Below, piece by piece: positions 16,603-25,919 of a stretch of 64,000 nucleotides of DNA. The DNA is from Pelosinus fermentans (GTDB taxonomy: Bacteria > Bacillota > Negativicutes > DSM-13327). The notes under the pieces were generated by a model that was not told where the DNA came from, searched no databases, and saw nothing but the letters and a program-made list of their open reading frames with translations. Numbering within the stretch: the stretch's first letter is position 1; every line of letters begins with the position of its first letter. The stretch covers positions 69,128-133,127 of the forward strand of contig DJJR01000039.1 of NCBI GenBank assembly GCA_002434245.1, given 5' to 3'. A program made the position numbers and the translations under genes.

Positions 16603-17727
16603 ATGTTCAAATTTAGGCAGTATTTAGCCATGGGTTTAGCAGCTGTGGTAATGTGCGTGGCGATTGGTCCTGCATTAGCCAATGAATTGGCAGATCAGCA
16701 GCAGCAGGTACAGCAGCAGATGCAGATTCAGCAGGAAAAAGCTGCTGAGGCCAAACAGAAAGTCAGTGGTATTTCTGACCAATTACGTAAAGTGCAGGTG
16801 GAATTAGAGAATGCCCAGAGCGATTATAATGCGATTCAGGCCAAGCGGAGTGCAACCGAAGAGTTGATTACCGTAAATACGGGTATTTTAGCGAAAGCCG
16901 AAAAAAATCTATCTGAGCGCAGTTTAATATTGAATAAGCGGATTCGTGATATCTATCAAAATGGTCAGCTGAGTTATTTGGATGTCTTGTTTGGCGCCAA
17001 TGACTTTAGCGATTTTACAACTCGTATGGACCTTTTGAAACGGATCATGAATAAAGATATTGAATTGATTATAAAAGTGAAAGCTGAACGACAGTTGGTA
17101 CTGCAAAAGAGAGCTGAATTAGAAAGTGATAAGGCTGCTATTTTACAGCTAGAAAAAGCAGCCATTGAAAAGAAAAAAATCATTGAGTCCAGTAAGAAAG
17201 AAAGAGAAGCTGTTTTGGAAAAGGCCATAAATGATCGGGATGTAGCAGAGCAGTCCTATCAGGAACTTTTAGAGGCTTCTCGTAAAATTGAGCAGATGAT
17301 CCGCCAGAGTCAACGCGGACAACAAGGACCTAGCGGCACAGGGGCTATGATGTGGCCTACGGATGTTACAGACATTACCTCACCATATGGCTGGCGTACT
17401 CACCCGATTTTTGGCACATCCCGCTATCACAGTGGTATTGATATCGGTGCCGATTATGGCGATTCCGTACGGGCTGCTGATGGTGGCGTGGTGATTTATG
17501 CGGATTGGATGAGTGGTTACGGCAAAACCGTGATCATCGAACATGGAAATGGTATTTCCACTTTATATGGACATAATTCGGAATTGCTCGTCTCAGAAGG
17601 TCAAAGAGTGCGTAAAGGGGAAGTGGTTTCACGAGTCGGTTCTACAGGTAATTCTACCGGACCTCATTTGCATTTTGAAGTTCGTCAAAATGGTTCACCG
17701 ACCAGTCCGCTGGATTACCTGCCGTAA
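16603..17727 (+). CDS. Exported coiled-coil M23 peptidase, EnvC-like FtsEX partner
   Basis: The 374-residue protein has a signal peptide (LAMGLAAVVMCVAIGPALA, cleavage near residue 27), a long coiled coil rich in Q, K and E (about residues 28-235), and a C-terminal LytM/M23 domain with HSGIDIGADYG and GNSTGPHLHFEVR. The zinc-ligand histidine/aspartate motif and the HLH motif are intact, so it may be an active endopeptidase rather than a degenerate EnvC activator. It lies 20 bases after ftsX with AGGAGGG before its ATG, which strongly suggests it is the hydrolase that FtsEX controls. Confidence 0.92.
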   Translation: MFKFRQYLAMGLAAVVMCVAIGPALANELADQQQQVQQQMQIQQEKAAEAKQKVSGISDQLRKVQVELENAQSDYNAIQAKRSATEELITVNTGILAKAEKNLSERSLILNKRIRDIYQNGQLSYLDVLFGANDFSDFTTRMDLLKRIMNKDIELIIKVKAERQLVLQKRAELESDKAAILQLEKAAIEKKKIIESSKKEREAVLEKAINDRDVAEQSYQELLEASRKIEQMIRQSQRGQQGPSGTGAMMWPTDVTDITSPYGWRTHPIFGTSRYHSGIDIGADYGDSVRAADGGVVIYADWMSGYGKTVIIEHGNGISTLYGHNSELLVSEGQRVRKGEVVSRVGSTGNSTGPHLHFEVRQNGSPTSPLDYLP

Positions 17728-17744
17728 ATGTAAATAGCATCACG

Positions 17745-17773
17745 ATAAGGGTACCCTCGGTGGGTGCCCTTAT
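17745..17773 (+). terminator. Stem-loop between the M23 gene and ctpA
   Basis: The 12-bp arms ATAAGGGTACCC and GGGTGCCCTTAT (one G-T pair) surround the loop TCGGT. There is no T run, so it may be a weak terminator or a processing/stability element between ftsEX-M23 and ctpA. Confidence 0.5.
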
Positions 17774-17886
17774 GGAATATTTCATGGAATTTCTACATAT
17801 ATTTAATTATGTGTGTTTTCATAGAGAAGAAAGTAGCGAAATTTGAAAGGGTATTCAAATTTCTAATTTGGAATTGGGGTGTATAG

Positions 17887-19029
17887 ATGAGTCGTCGTAA
17901 GATTATCGTATCAGCCATTTTATTAGTTGTCTTTACCTTTGCGGTAACAGCTGGCGGATTTTTATATCTGTTAAAGGGAAATTCTTCTGATGTTGTAAGT
18001 ACCTTAAAGTTTTTCAGGGCCTTACAGGTTGTGAAAGCCCGCTATGTAGAGCAAGTAGATACAGAGACCTTGGTAGCTGGGGCTGTCAAGGGAATGGTCA
18101 GCTCTTTAGGAGATCCTCATTCCATATATATGGATGCCAAGATGTATAAGGAATTTATGGTAGAAACAGAAGGTTCCTTTGGCGGTGTAGGTATGGTTTT
18201 GGGAGTAAAAGATAAGACGTTGACGGTTGTTTCACCGATCGAAGGCACACCCAGTGATAAAGCCGGAATCAAAAGCGGAGATCAAATCCTTCAAATTGAC
18301 GGTAAAGATACGAAAGATATGGCTTTAGATGAAGCCGTCAGTAAAATTCGCGGGCCTGAGGGGACGACTGTCAGTTTAGCCGTTCGTCATGAAAGTGAAC
18401 CTACAAAAGAGATTACTTTGACCCGGTCTAACATTCAAATTAAAACCGTAGCAGGTAAAATGCTTCCCGATAAGATTGGTTATATCCGAATATCCATGTT
18501 TAATGACAACACAGGCAATGATTTTGCCCAAAAGTATAAAGAACTGGAAGCAGAAGGTATGAAAAGCATTATTCTGGATCTTCGGGATAATCCAGGCGGC
18601 TTATTAGAGGAAAGTGTTAAGGTTGCCAGTAAATTTGTGCCCAAAGGACCCGTTGTTTCTGTTGTTACCCGGGATGGGCATCGGGAGACTCATTCTTCTA
18701 ATTTAGAGGCGGTTAAATATCCTGTAGCTGTTTTGGTTAACGGTGGCAGCGCCAGTGCCTCAGAAATTGTGTCTGGAGCAATTCAGGATACAGCATCCGG
18801 AACGTTAATTGGTACAAAGACATATGGTAAAGGGTCAGTGCAAACCGTGCTTCGCTTAGACAGCGGTGCCATTAAATTGACCATTGCCAAGTATTTGACA
18901 CCAAATGATCGCTCCATAAATGGCGTTGGTATTGAACCGGATATAAAAGTGGAAATGGATAAGGATGCAAAGTCAGATGTACAATTAGACAAAGCCATTG
19001 ACTTTGTAAAAGAAAAGATGGGAAAATAA
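17887..19029 (+). CDS. Carboxy-terminal processing protease CtpA/CtpB (S41)
   Basis: The 380-residue protein has an N-terminal signal anchor (IIVSAILLVVFTFAVTAGGFLYLL), a PDZ domain (about residues 95-175, with GGVGMVLGVKD and SPIEGTPSDKAGIKSGDQIL) and an S41 serine protease core. The catalytic serine is in NGGSASASEIVSGA and the lysine in GTKTYGKGSVQT. It acts outside the inner membrane, trimming or degrading proteins; in Firmicutes relatives control wall hydrolases or sporulation signalling. It lies between the FtsEX/M23 unit and a PDZ membrane protein, a conserved neighbourhood. Confidence 0.95.
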   Translation: MSRRKIIVSAILLVVFTFAVTAGGFLYLLKGNSSDVVSTLKFFRALQVVKARYVEQVDTETLVAGAVKGMVSSLGDPHSIYMDAKMYKEFMVETEGSFGGVGMVLGVKDKTLTVVSPIEGTPSDKAGIKSGDQILQIDGKDTKDMALDEAVSKIRGPEGTTVSLAVRHESEPTKEITLTRSNIQIKTVAGKMLPDKIGYIRISMFNDNTGNDFAQKYKELEAEGMKSIILDLRDNPGGLLEESVKVASKFVPKGPVVSVVTRDGHRETHSSNLEAVKYPVAVLVNGGSASASEIVSGAIQDTASGTLIGTKTYGKGSVQTVLRLDSGAIKLTIAKYLTPNDRSINGVGIEPDIKVEMDKDAKSDVQLDKAIDFVKEKMGK

Positions 19030-19036
19030 AGAGTTC

Positions 19037-19066
19037 GCGGCTGGCTTTTGCTTAGCCGCTTTTTTC
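19037..19066 (+). terminator. Intrinsic terminator after ctpA
   Basis: The arms GCGGCT (19037-19042) and AGCCGC (19054-19059) are followed by TTTTTT. Confidence 0.8.
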
Positions 19067-19092
19067 TAATAGATAAAAATGAGATAAGGATT

Positions 19093-19179
19093 GAATCGCA
19101 GAGGGCGCAGAGGACACAGAGGAAGAGTTGGATAAAATATTTAAATTACCCCTCAGCGTTCTCTGCGCCTCTGCGGTTT
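19093..19179. repeat. Dispersed palindromic repeat, module A
   Basis: GAATCGCAGAGGGCGCAGAG on the left and CTCTGCGCCTCTGCGGTTT on the right, between ctpA and the PDZ membrane protein. Confidence 0.85.
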
Positions 19180-19227
19180 AATCGTCTTCAATCTTTTATT
19201 ACTACTTTTTAGATTAGAGGTGAAATT

Positions 19228-20340
19228 ATGTTCCCATGGCAGGAATTAATACGGCTTTCGGTTGGCGGTGTGGTAGCTGCTTTCTTTGAGCCAATATTTT
19301 GGATGATTATTGCCTTAGTTGGTTTTCAGTATTGGAAGCTGCAGAAAAGCCAGCAGCGTATGTTTGGTGTATGCGGCTTTTCTTTGACTCAGCAGATTGC
19401 CTTAGCCATTTCTCTGGGGAGTATCGGAGGTATTGTGGGAACATTTCTGTTGACGCTGGTAGGCATCAATGTAGATCAATTAGGCCTTGCGTATATTTGG
19501 CCGGTAGCGATACTGCTGATGATGGTCAATATGCGATTTCTATGTTTTGCTTATGCCGGAGGCGTGGTGGCTTTATCCAAAGTATTATTTGGCTGGCCCA
19601 ACGTTGACGTATCCCAGGTATTAGTATTGGTAGCAGTTCTTCACATCACAGAAAGTATTTTAATTGCGATTAGTGGAATTTATGGCAGTATGCCGATTAT
19701 TTTAAAGCGTAAAAATGGACAATTAGTCGGTGCCTTTAATCTGCAAAACTTTTGGCCTCTTCCTCTTTTATTAATGTCGGCAGTTGCAGTACCAGAGTTA
19801 AAAGTACCTGAGGGTGTCTTAGACATGCCGGATTGGTGGCCCTTGCTGCCAGTCCAAGGAGTACTGCCGGAAGGACATATTTGGATGTATGCCATGGTAT
19901 CAGTAGTGGCTGCTTTAGGATATACAGACATTGCAGTAGCCAGTTCACCGCAAATGCGCCGCCGTAAATCCGCTCTGCATTTGGGACTTTATAGTATTGT
20001 ACTGCTTGCCCTTGCTCTGCTTTCGGTTCATTATAAATGGCTGCAGGCAGCAGCGGCGATGGTATCTTTCTTAGGTCATGAGATGCTGATTCAGATCGAC
20101 AGCCGCCAGGAGTTGGAGGGAGTTCCCCGTTATGTGCCTCCTGCCAAAGGTCTTATGGTATTAGATACGGTAGTGGATACCCCTGCGCAAAAGGCAGGGA
20201 TAAAATCAGGCGATATTCTCCTGAAGCTGCATAATCTGACCATTGATACGAAAGAGCAGTTAGCAGAAGCCATTTATTTTGCTCCCCCTGTATTTATAAT
20301 GGAAATCCTGCGTGACGGCCGCAGGATGGAAAAAAAGTGA
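19228..20340 (+). CDS. Multispanning membrane protein with C-terminal PDZ domain, MinJ-like
   Basis: The 370-residue protein has about seven or eight membrane helices up to residue 290 and then a PDZ domain (KGLMVLDTVVDTPAQKAGIKSGDILLKLHNL). This architecture and its place directly after ftsEX and ctpA match MinJ (YvjD) of Bacillus, the polytopic PDZ protein that bridges DivIVA and MinD at division sites. Orthology is inference from layout and gene order only. GAGGTGAAATT precedes the ATG. The stop overlaps the GTG of a small frame that follows. Confidence 0.7.
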   Translation: MFPWQELIRLSVGGVVAAFFEPIFWMIIALVGFQYWKLQKSQQRMFGVCGFSLTQQIALAISLGSIGGIVGTFLLTLVGINVDQLGLAYIWPVAILLMMVNMRFLCFAYAGGVVALSKVLFGWPNVDVSQVLVLVAVLHITESILIAISGIYGSMPIILKRKNGQLVGAFNLQNFWPLPLLLMSAVAVPELKVPEGVLDMPDWWPLLPVQGVLPEGHIWMYAMVSVVAALGYTDIAVASSPQMRRRKSALHLGLYSIVLLALALLSVHYKWLQAAAAMVSFLGHEMLIQIDSRQELEGVPRYVPPAKGLMVLDTVVDTPAQKAGIKSGDILLKLHNLTIDTKEQLAEAIYFAPPVFIMEILRDGRRMEKK

Positions 20341-20471
20341 AATTTACCCAAAATCATAAAATGTTAGGTGTGATCTTAGTGCCGGAAGGCAACGAAATAT
20401 ATTATGTTCAATTAGCAGAAGATAAATTTTGGTTATGGGAAAAAGCAAAAGGGATATGGGGAAAAAAATAA
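20337..20471 (+). CDS. Possible small protein (44 aa) overlapping the end of the PDZ gene
   Basis: GTG at 20337 overlaps the TGA of the MinJ-like gene (GTGA overlap) and opens 44 codons, ending FWLWEKAKGIWGKK. The peptide has no signal or membrane segment and I do not recognise it. The four-base overlap and a purine-rich stretch upstream (GGATGG) would allow coupled translation, but there is no proper ribosome site. It could be a genuine accessory peptide or the remains of a longer domain lost by frameshift. Confidence 0.35.
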   Translation: MKFTQNHKMLGVILVPEGNEIYYVQLAEDKFWLWEKAKGIWGKK

Positions 20472-20543
20472 CAAAAAAATGTAATGTTTATTATTAAAGA
20501 ACTATTATATAATGGGTTTACATTCAATAAATTTCATAGAAGT

Positions 20544-20589
20544 TTGACCGAACGTATGTACTGTGATAAAATTACAGTACATACGTTCT
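20544..20589 (+). promoter_or_regulatory. uvrB promoter with overlapping LexA-type palindromic operator
   Basis: TTGACC (20544-20549) and TAAAAT (20567-20572), 17 bases apart, form a promoter. Perfect 15-bp inverted arms (20550-20564 and 20574-20588, GAACGTATGTACTGT and its complement) straddle the -10. Each arm starts with CGAACGTATGT or its near copy, close to the Firmicute LexA box CGAACNNNNGTTCG with mismatches in the second half. SOS control of uvrB is known in Firmicutes; the assignment here is by pattern. Confidence 0.7.
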
Positions 20590-20619
20590 AATGAATATTT
20601 GTAAAGACTGGTGATGTTT

Positions 20620-22695
20620 ATGGCAACGGTTCCTAAATTGAATACGGTATATCATGAAGGCGGAATTCCTTTTAAGGTGGAAGCTCCTTTCGTACCAATG
20701 GGGGATCAGCCGACTGCAATTCATAAGCTGAAGGATGGTATTGTAGCAGGGCAAAAGGCACAGGTTCTACTGGGAGCGACAGGGACAGGCAAAACCTTTA
20801 CCATTGCAAAATTGATTGAAGAAGTGCAAAAGCCGACCTTGGTAATTGCTCATAATAAGACCTTGGCAGCTCAGCTTGCCAGTGAGTTCAAAGAATTCTT
20901 TCCTCATAATGCTGTAGAATATTTTGTAAGTTATTATGATTACTATCAGCCAGAGGCATATATTGCTCATACGGATACCTATATTGAAAAAGATTCTTCT
21001 ATCAATGATGAAATTGATAAATTGCGTCACTCTGCGACCAGTTCCTTATTTGAGCGCCGTGATGTGATTATTGTAGCCAGTGTATCTTGTATTTATGGCT
21101 TAGGATCTCCGGATGAATATCATGGTCTCGTGTTATCTCTTCGCCAAGGACAAACCAAAGACCGAGATGAAATCTTAAGAAAATTAGTAGCGATTCAGTA
21201 TGAACGCAATGATATCAATTTTGTTCGCGGAAAATTCAGAGTGCGAGGAGATGTAGTCGAAATCTTTCCTGCCGCCTATGGAGAAAGAGCCATACGAGTG
21301 GAATTATTTGGCGATGAAATTGAACGAATTTTAGAGATTGATACGCTTACAGGAGAAATCTTGGCAGAGCGCAAACATATTGCTATCTACCCTGCATCTC
21401 ACTATGTAACGTCACGAGAAAATATGCTGCGATCTGTAGCAGATATTGAGGCAGAACTGGAAGTACAGCTGGCGTCATTCAAGGCAAATGGGAAATTGGT
21501 AGAAGCCCAGCGATTGGAGCAGCGTACCAAGTATGATCTGGAAATGATGCAGGAAATGGGATATTGTTCGGGAATAGAAAATTATTCCAGGCATTTGACG
21601 GGACGAAATCCAGGGGATTCCCCTTATACCTTAATTGATTACTTTCCTGAGGATTTTTTAATCGTAATTGACGAATCTCATGTAATGCTGCCCCAGCTTC
21701 GTGCTATGTATGCAGGGGATCGGGCTCGTAAAGCATCTTTAATCGAAAATGGCTTTCGTCTGCCGTCAGCTTTTGATAATAGGCCCCTTACCTTCTTAGA
21801 GTTTACAGAGCGTATTAATCAGATTATCTATGTATCGGCTACTCCGAGTAATTATGAGCTGGGGGAAGCCAGCCAAGTCGCCCAGCAGGTAATTCGTCCT
21901 ACAGGTCTCATCGACCCTGAAGTGGAAGTACGTCCCATTAAGGGACAAATGGATGACTTGCTTGGTGAAATCAAAGTACGGGTTGCTGCAAATGAGAGAG
22001 TGCTGATTACGACTTTAACAAAAAAAATGGCAGAAAATCTTACGGAATTTCTAAAAGAAATGGGGATTCGTGTACGGTATCTGCATTCTGATATTGTGAC
22101 CATTGAACGGGGCGAGATTATTCGTGACTTAAGAGCGGGTGTGTTTGATGTACTCATCGGCATCAATCTTTTACGAGAAGGATTAGATTTGCCGGAGGTT
22201 ACATTAGTCGCCATCTTGGATGCGGATAAAGAAGGATTTTTGCGGTCTGATACTTCCTTGATTCAGACCATCGGCAGAGCAGCTCGTAATGTGAATGGCC
22301 GGGTTATTATGTATGCTGATGTGATTACCAAATCCATGGCACGAGCCATGGAAGAAACGGATCGCCGCCGGGATATCCAGATGGCGTATAATGAGGAATA
22401 CGGCATTACTCCCACTACCATTCAAAAACGGGTTAAAGAGCTGATTGAAACGACCAAAGTGGCTGAAAGCCCTGAATTGTATCGAACAGACCGCTTAGGC
22501 AATATGAGCCAGAATGAAATGTTAGATCTGATCGGCAATCTGGAAAAGGAAATGCGCCTCGCCTCCAAGCAACTGGAATTCGAACGCGCCGCCGAACTCA
22601 GAGATATGATCGTAGAACTAAAAGGCAGGGTAGGAACTGCAAAATCGACAGGAAAAGAGAAGTCATCCACTAAAAAGACTGCAAGGAAAAAATAA
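20620..22695 (+). CDS. uvrB: Excinuclease ABC subunit B
   Basis: UvrB is the helicase-like damage verifier of nucleotide excision repair, loaded by UvrA and then cut with UvrC. The protein of about 691 residues shows Walker [11 protein letters not shown], the beta-hairpin region [29 protein letters not shown], helicase motif [15 protein letters not shown], and the C-terminal UVR coiled coil ([23 protein letters not shown]) for UvrC contact. ATG 20620 (MATVPKLN) is preferred to the in-frame starts at 20611 and 20614. An SOS-type operator precedes it, and uvrA follows after one repeat. Confidence 0.97.
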   Translation: MATVPKLNTVYHEGGIPFKVEAPFVPMGDQPTAIHKLKDGIVAGQKAQVLLGATGTGKTFTIAKLIEEVQKPTLVIAHNKTLAAQLASEFKEFFPHNAVEYFVSYYDYYQPEAYIAHTDTYIEKDSSINDEIDKLRHSATSSLFERRDVIIVASVSCIYGLGSPDEYHGLVLSLRQGQTKDRDEILRKLVAIQYERNDINFVRGKFRVRGDVVEIFPAAYGERAIRVELFGDEIERILEIDTLTGEILAERKHIAIYPASHYVTSRENMLRSVADIEAELEVQLASFKANGKLVEAQRLEQRTKYDLEMMQEMGYCSGIENYSRHLTGRNPGDSPYTLIDYFPEDFLIVIDESHVMLPQLRAMYAGDRARKASLIENGFRLPSAFDNRPLTFLEFTERINQIIYVSATPSNYELGEASQVAQQVIRPTGLIDPEVEVRPIKGQMDDLLGEIKVRVAANERVLITTLTKKMAENLTEFLKEMGIRVRYLHSDIVTIERGEIIRDLRAGVFDVLIGINLLREGLDLPEVTLVAILDADKEGFLRSDTSLIQTIGRAARNVNGRVIMYADVITKSMARAMEETDRRRDIQMAYNEEYGITPTTIQKRVKELIETTKVAESPELYRTDRLGNMSQNEMLDLIGNLEKEMRLASKQLEFERAAELRDMIVELKGRVGTAKSTGKEKSSTKKTARKK

Positions 22696-22697
22696 CC

Positions 22698-22833
22698 GAA
22701 CCACAGAGGCGCAGAGAACACAGAGAAAAGATAGATAGGGTTAAAAATTTCTCTCAGCGTCCTCTGCGTCTCTGCGGTTAAATCGTTCTATTTGCTCCGT
22801 TTGTCATTGTGAGCAGTAGCGAAGCAATTCTCC
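22698..22833. repeat. Dispersed repeat: module A plus flank, joined to a B half element
   Basis: GAACCACAGAGGCGCAGAG...TCTGCGTCTCTGCGGTTAA (22698-22781), then AATCGTTCTATTTGCTCCG, then GTCATTGTGAGCAGTAGCG (22803 on), the start of module B. It is the same A unit as 34126 and, inverted, 14686. Confidence 0.85.
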
Positions 22834-22921
22834 TTGGGTGTCTGAGCGCTGGAGAGAAACGTTATTTTTTATTCATTATACTTATGATGATCATAGATTA
22901 AGATCAGAAAGGAATATACCA

Positions 22922-25756
22922 ATGAAAGAAAAAATTATTATTAAGGGTGCAAGACAGCACAATTTGAAAAATATTGATATTGAGATTCCTCGTAATGAGC
23001 TGGTTGTCATTACAGGGTTAAGCGGGTCAGGTAAATCTTCTTTGGCCTTTGATACCATTTATGCGGAAGGACAGCGGCGTTATGTGGAATCTTTGTCTGC
23101 TTATGCCCGTCAGTTTTTGGGACAAATGGACAAGCCGGATGTGGATTATATTGAGGGGCTGTCTCCTGCCATTTCCATTGATCAGAAAACAACCAGCCGT
23201 AATCCTCGTTCCACAGTTGGGACCGTAACAGAAATCTATGATTATTTGCGTCTGCTGTTTGCCAGAGCAGGCCGCCCTCATTGTCCGAAATGCGGTAAGC
23301 CCATTACCCAGCAAACCATCGAACAGATGGTTGATCAGTTGGTGGCTTTGCCTGAGGGGACTCGTCTGATGCTTATTGCCGGAGTCATACGAGGAAAAAA
23401 AGGCGAACATCAAAAAGTGCTGGAAGATATTCGTAAGAATGGATATGTGCGGGTACGAGTTGATGGTGAAATTCGTGATGTGGCAGATGAAATCAAGCTA
23501 GAAAAAAATAAAAAGCACACCATTGAAGTGGTGGTAGATCGGATTGTCCTGCGAGAAGGAATCAATCAGCGATTGGCAGATTCTCTGGAGACAGCTCTCA
23601 CCTTAGGAGAAGGTGTGGTGAATGTGGATGTAATAGGAGATCAGGAACGAATCTTCAGCCAGAATTTTGCTTGTATCGAATGCGGCATTAGTCTGCCTGA
23701 AATTGCACCCCGGATGTTTTCCTTCAATAGCCCTTTTGGTGCGTGTCCGGATTGTACAGGTCTGGGAAACAATATGGAAGTGGACCGCTCTTTAATTGTC
23801 CCTGATACTAGCAAGGCTCTTATTGATGGCGCCATCACTCCTTTGAGTAAAAACATAAATTCCTATTTTATGTGCCAGTTAGAAGCGGTACTGGATACAT
23901 ATAATTACTCTTTACATGACACCTGGGGAAATCTATCCCCGCAAGTGCAAGAAATCATTATGACAGGTTCAGGTGTAGAACAATTTGATTTTGAATATGA
24001 TAATATGTATGGGGAAACAAAAACCTATCACGCTGTTTTTGAAGGTGTGATCCCGTTATTAAATCGCCGGTACCGGGAAACGGTATCGGATTGGTCCCGG
24101 GAAGATATTGAAGAATATATGAGTTCTAAACCCTGCCCCACGTGTAAGGGAGCCAGATTAAAGCCCGAAACCTTGTCTGTTAAGGTTGGCGGTAAAAATA
24201 TCTATGAGGTGACGGCGGGAACCATTGCAGAAACCCAGGACTTCTTTTCTAATTTAGATTTAACAAATAGAGAGAAAGCCATTGCTCACCAAATCCTAAA
24301 AGAGATTCACGCTCGTTTGGGATTTTTACTGAATGTGGGATTAGATTATTTGACTCTCAGCCGGGCCGCAGGAACCTTATCAGGAGGAGAAGCCCAGCGC
24401 ATACGGCTGGCTACTCAGATTGGCTCCGGGCTGGTAGGGGTATTGTATATACTGGATGAACCAAGCATTGGCTTGCATCAGCGGGATAACAACCGTCTGT
24501 TAACGACCTTAAAGCATTTACGGGATGTGGGCAATAGCCTGCTGGTAGTTGAGCATGATGAAGATACCATGTATGAAGCCGATCACATCATTGATATTGG
24601 TCCAGCTGCTGGTGCTCATGGCGGACAAGTGGTAGTTCAAGGAACTGTAGAAGAGATCAAGGCTTGCCCAGAGTCCATCACAGGTCAGTATTTGAAGGGG
24701 AGCAAGTATATCCCGGTACCTGCTGTGCGGCGTAAACCCAATGGAAAATGGCTGGAAGTAGTGGGAGCAAAAGAAAACAATCTGAAAAAGTTAACAGTGA
24801 AATTTCCTTTAGGTGTGTTTACTACTGTGACAGGTGTATCTGGCTCAGGCAAGAGTACCCTGGTAAATGAGATTTTATACAAAGGGCTGGCAGGACGGGT
24901 ATATCGGGGTACAAAGACTCGGCCTGGTGCTCATGATGATATTCGTGGTGTAGAATATATTGATAAAATTATTGAGATCGATCAGTCGCCCATTGGTCGT
25001 ACCCCTCGCTCCAATCCCGCTACGTATACAGGCTTATTTGATGTCATTCGCGAAGTATTCAGCCAAACCCAGGAAGCAAAAATGCGGGGATATAAGCCTG
25101 GACGCTTTAGCTTCAATGTAAAAGGCGGACGATGCGAGGCCTGCCGCGGTGATGGGATTATCAAGATTGAAATGCATTTTTTACCTGATGTATATGTTCC
25201 TTGCGAAGTGTGCAAAGGGGCTCGCTATAATCGGGAAACCCTAGAGGTTCGTTATAAAGGGAAGAGTATTTCTCAGGTTCTGGATATGGTGGTGGACGAA
25301 GGAGTAGAATTTTTCCAAAACCTGCCCAAACTTCAGCGTAAACTGCAAATTCTGCAGGATGTTGGTTTAGGATATATCAAATTAGGACAACCTGCCACGA
25401 CTCTTTCTGGAGGAGAAGCCCAGCGGATTAAATTGGCAACGGAATTGGCAAGACGCAGTACAGGTAAGACGCTCTATATTCTCGATGAGCCTACTACCGG
25501 TCTGCATACGGCTGATATTCACCGTCTGCTTATCGTGCTGCAGCGTTTGGTGGATGGAGGGGACACCGTTGTAGTGATTGAACATAATCTGGATGTCATT
25601 AAGACTGCGGATTATGTAATTGACCTAGGACCGGAAGGCGGCAGCCGTGGTGGTACCATTGTTGCCAAAGGAACCCCGGAAGACATCGTAAAGGCCAAGG
25701 CTTCCTACACAGGACAATTTCTAGCGCCCATTTTGGAAAGAGGAATACGGGAGTAA
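22922..25756 (+). CDS. uvrA: Excinuclease ABC subunit A
   Basis: The 944-residue protein is a complete UvrA, the ABC-type damage sensor of nucleotide excision repair. It has two ATPase halves ([14 protein letters not shown] and [14 protein letters not shown]; two signatures [10 protein letters not shown]), the zinc modules CPKCGKP, CIECG...CPDC and CEACRGDG...CEVC, and Walker [13 protein letters not shown] and [12 protein letters not shown]. The true start is ATG 22922 ([18 protein letters not shown]) behind AAAGGA; the frame is open from 22838 but that extension is unlike the family. It lies downstream of uvrB, separated by a repeat. Confidence 0.97.
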   Translation: MKEKIIIKGARQHNLKNIDIEIPRNELVVITGLSGSGKSSLAFDTIYAEGQRRYVESLSAYARQFLGQMDKPDVDYIEGLSPAISIDQKTTSRNPRSTVGTVTEIYDYLRLLFARAGRPHCPKCGKPITQQTIEQMVDQLVALPEGTRLMLIAGVIRGKKGEHQKVLEDIRKNGYVRVRVDGEIRDVADEIKLEKNKKHTIEVVVDRIVLREGINQRLADSLETALTLGEGVVNVDVIGDQERIFSQNFACIECGISLPEIAPRMFSFNSPFGACPDCTGLGNNMEVDRSLIVPDTSKALIDGAITPLSKNINSYFMCQLEAVLDTYNYSLHDTWGNLSPQVQEIIMTGSGVEQFDFEYDNMYGETKTYHAVFEGVIPLLNRRYRETVSDWSREDIEEYMSSKPCPTCKGARLKPETLSVKVGGKNIYEVTAGTIAETQDFFSNLDLTNREKAIAHQILKEIHARLGFLLNVGLDYLTLSRAAGTLSGGEAQRIRLATQIGSGLVGVLYILDEPSIGLHQRDNNRLLTTLKHLRDVGNSLLVVEHDEDTMYEADHIIDIGPAAGAHGGQVVVQGTVEEIKACPESITGQYLKGSKYIPVPAVRRKPNGKWLEVVGAKENNLKKLTVKFPLGVFTTVTGVSGSGKSTLVNEILYKGLAGRVYRGTKTRPGAHDDIRGVEYIDKIIEIDQSPIGRTPRSNPATYTGLFDVIREVFSQTQEAKMRGYKPGRFSFNVKGGRCEACRGDGIIKIEMHFLPDVYVPCEVCKGARYNRETLEVRYKGKSISQVLDMVVDEGVEFFQNLPKLQRKLQILQDVGLGYIKLGQPATTLSGGEAQRIKLATELARRSTGKTLYILDEPTTGLHTADIHRLLIVLQRLVDGGDTVVVIEHNLDVIKTADYVIDLGPEGGSRGGTIVAKGTPEDIVKAKASYTGQFLAPILERGIRE

Positions 25757-25761
25757 GTTTT

Positions 25762-25851
25762 TAACCGCAGAGACGCAGAGAACACAGAGAGGATGGCGAA
25801 GAGTTTTTTAGATTATTTCTCCTCTGCGCTCTCTGTGTGCTCTGCGGTTAA
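25762..25851. repeat. Dispersed palindromic repeat, module A
   Basis: TTAACCGCAGAGACGCAGAG on the left and GTGTGCTCTGCGGTTAAC on the right, between the convergent uvrA and accC genes. Confidence 0.85.
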
Positions 25852-25894
25852 CATTCTTTTTTCTATATTGCCCAATTATAATTGTTGAGAATAT

Positions 25895-25919
25895 AAAAAA
25901 GAGTAGGCATAGTGCCTAC
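25895..25919 (-). terminator. Terminator of accC (minus strand)
   Basis: Read on the minus strand, GTAGGCA-CTA-TGCCTAC (25903-25919) is followed by CTCTTTTTT. The stem overlaps the accC stop codon. Confidence 0.8.
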
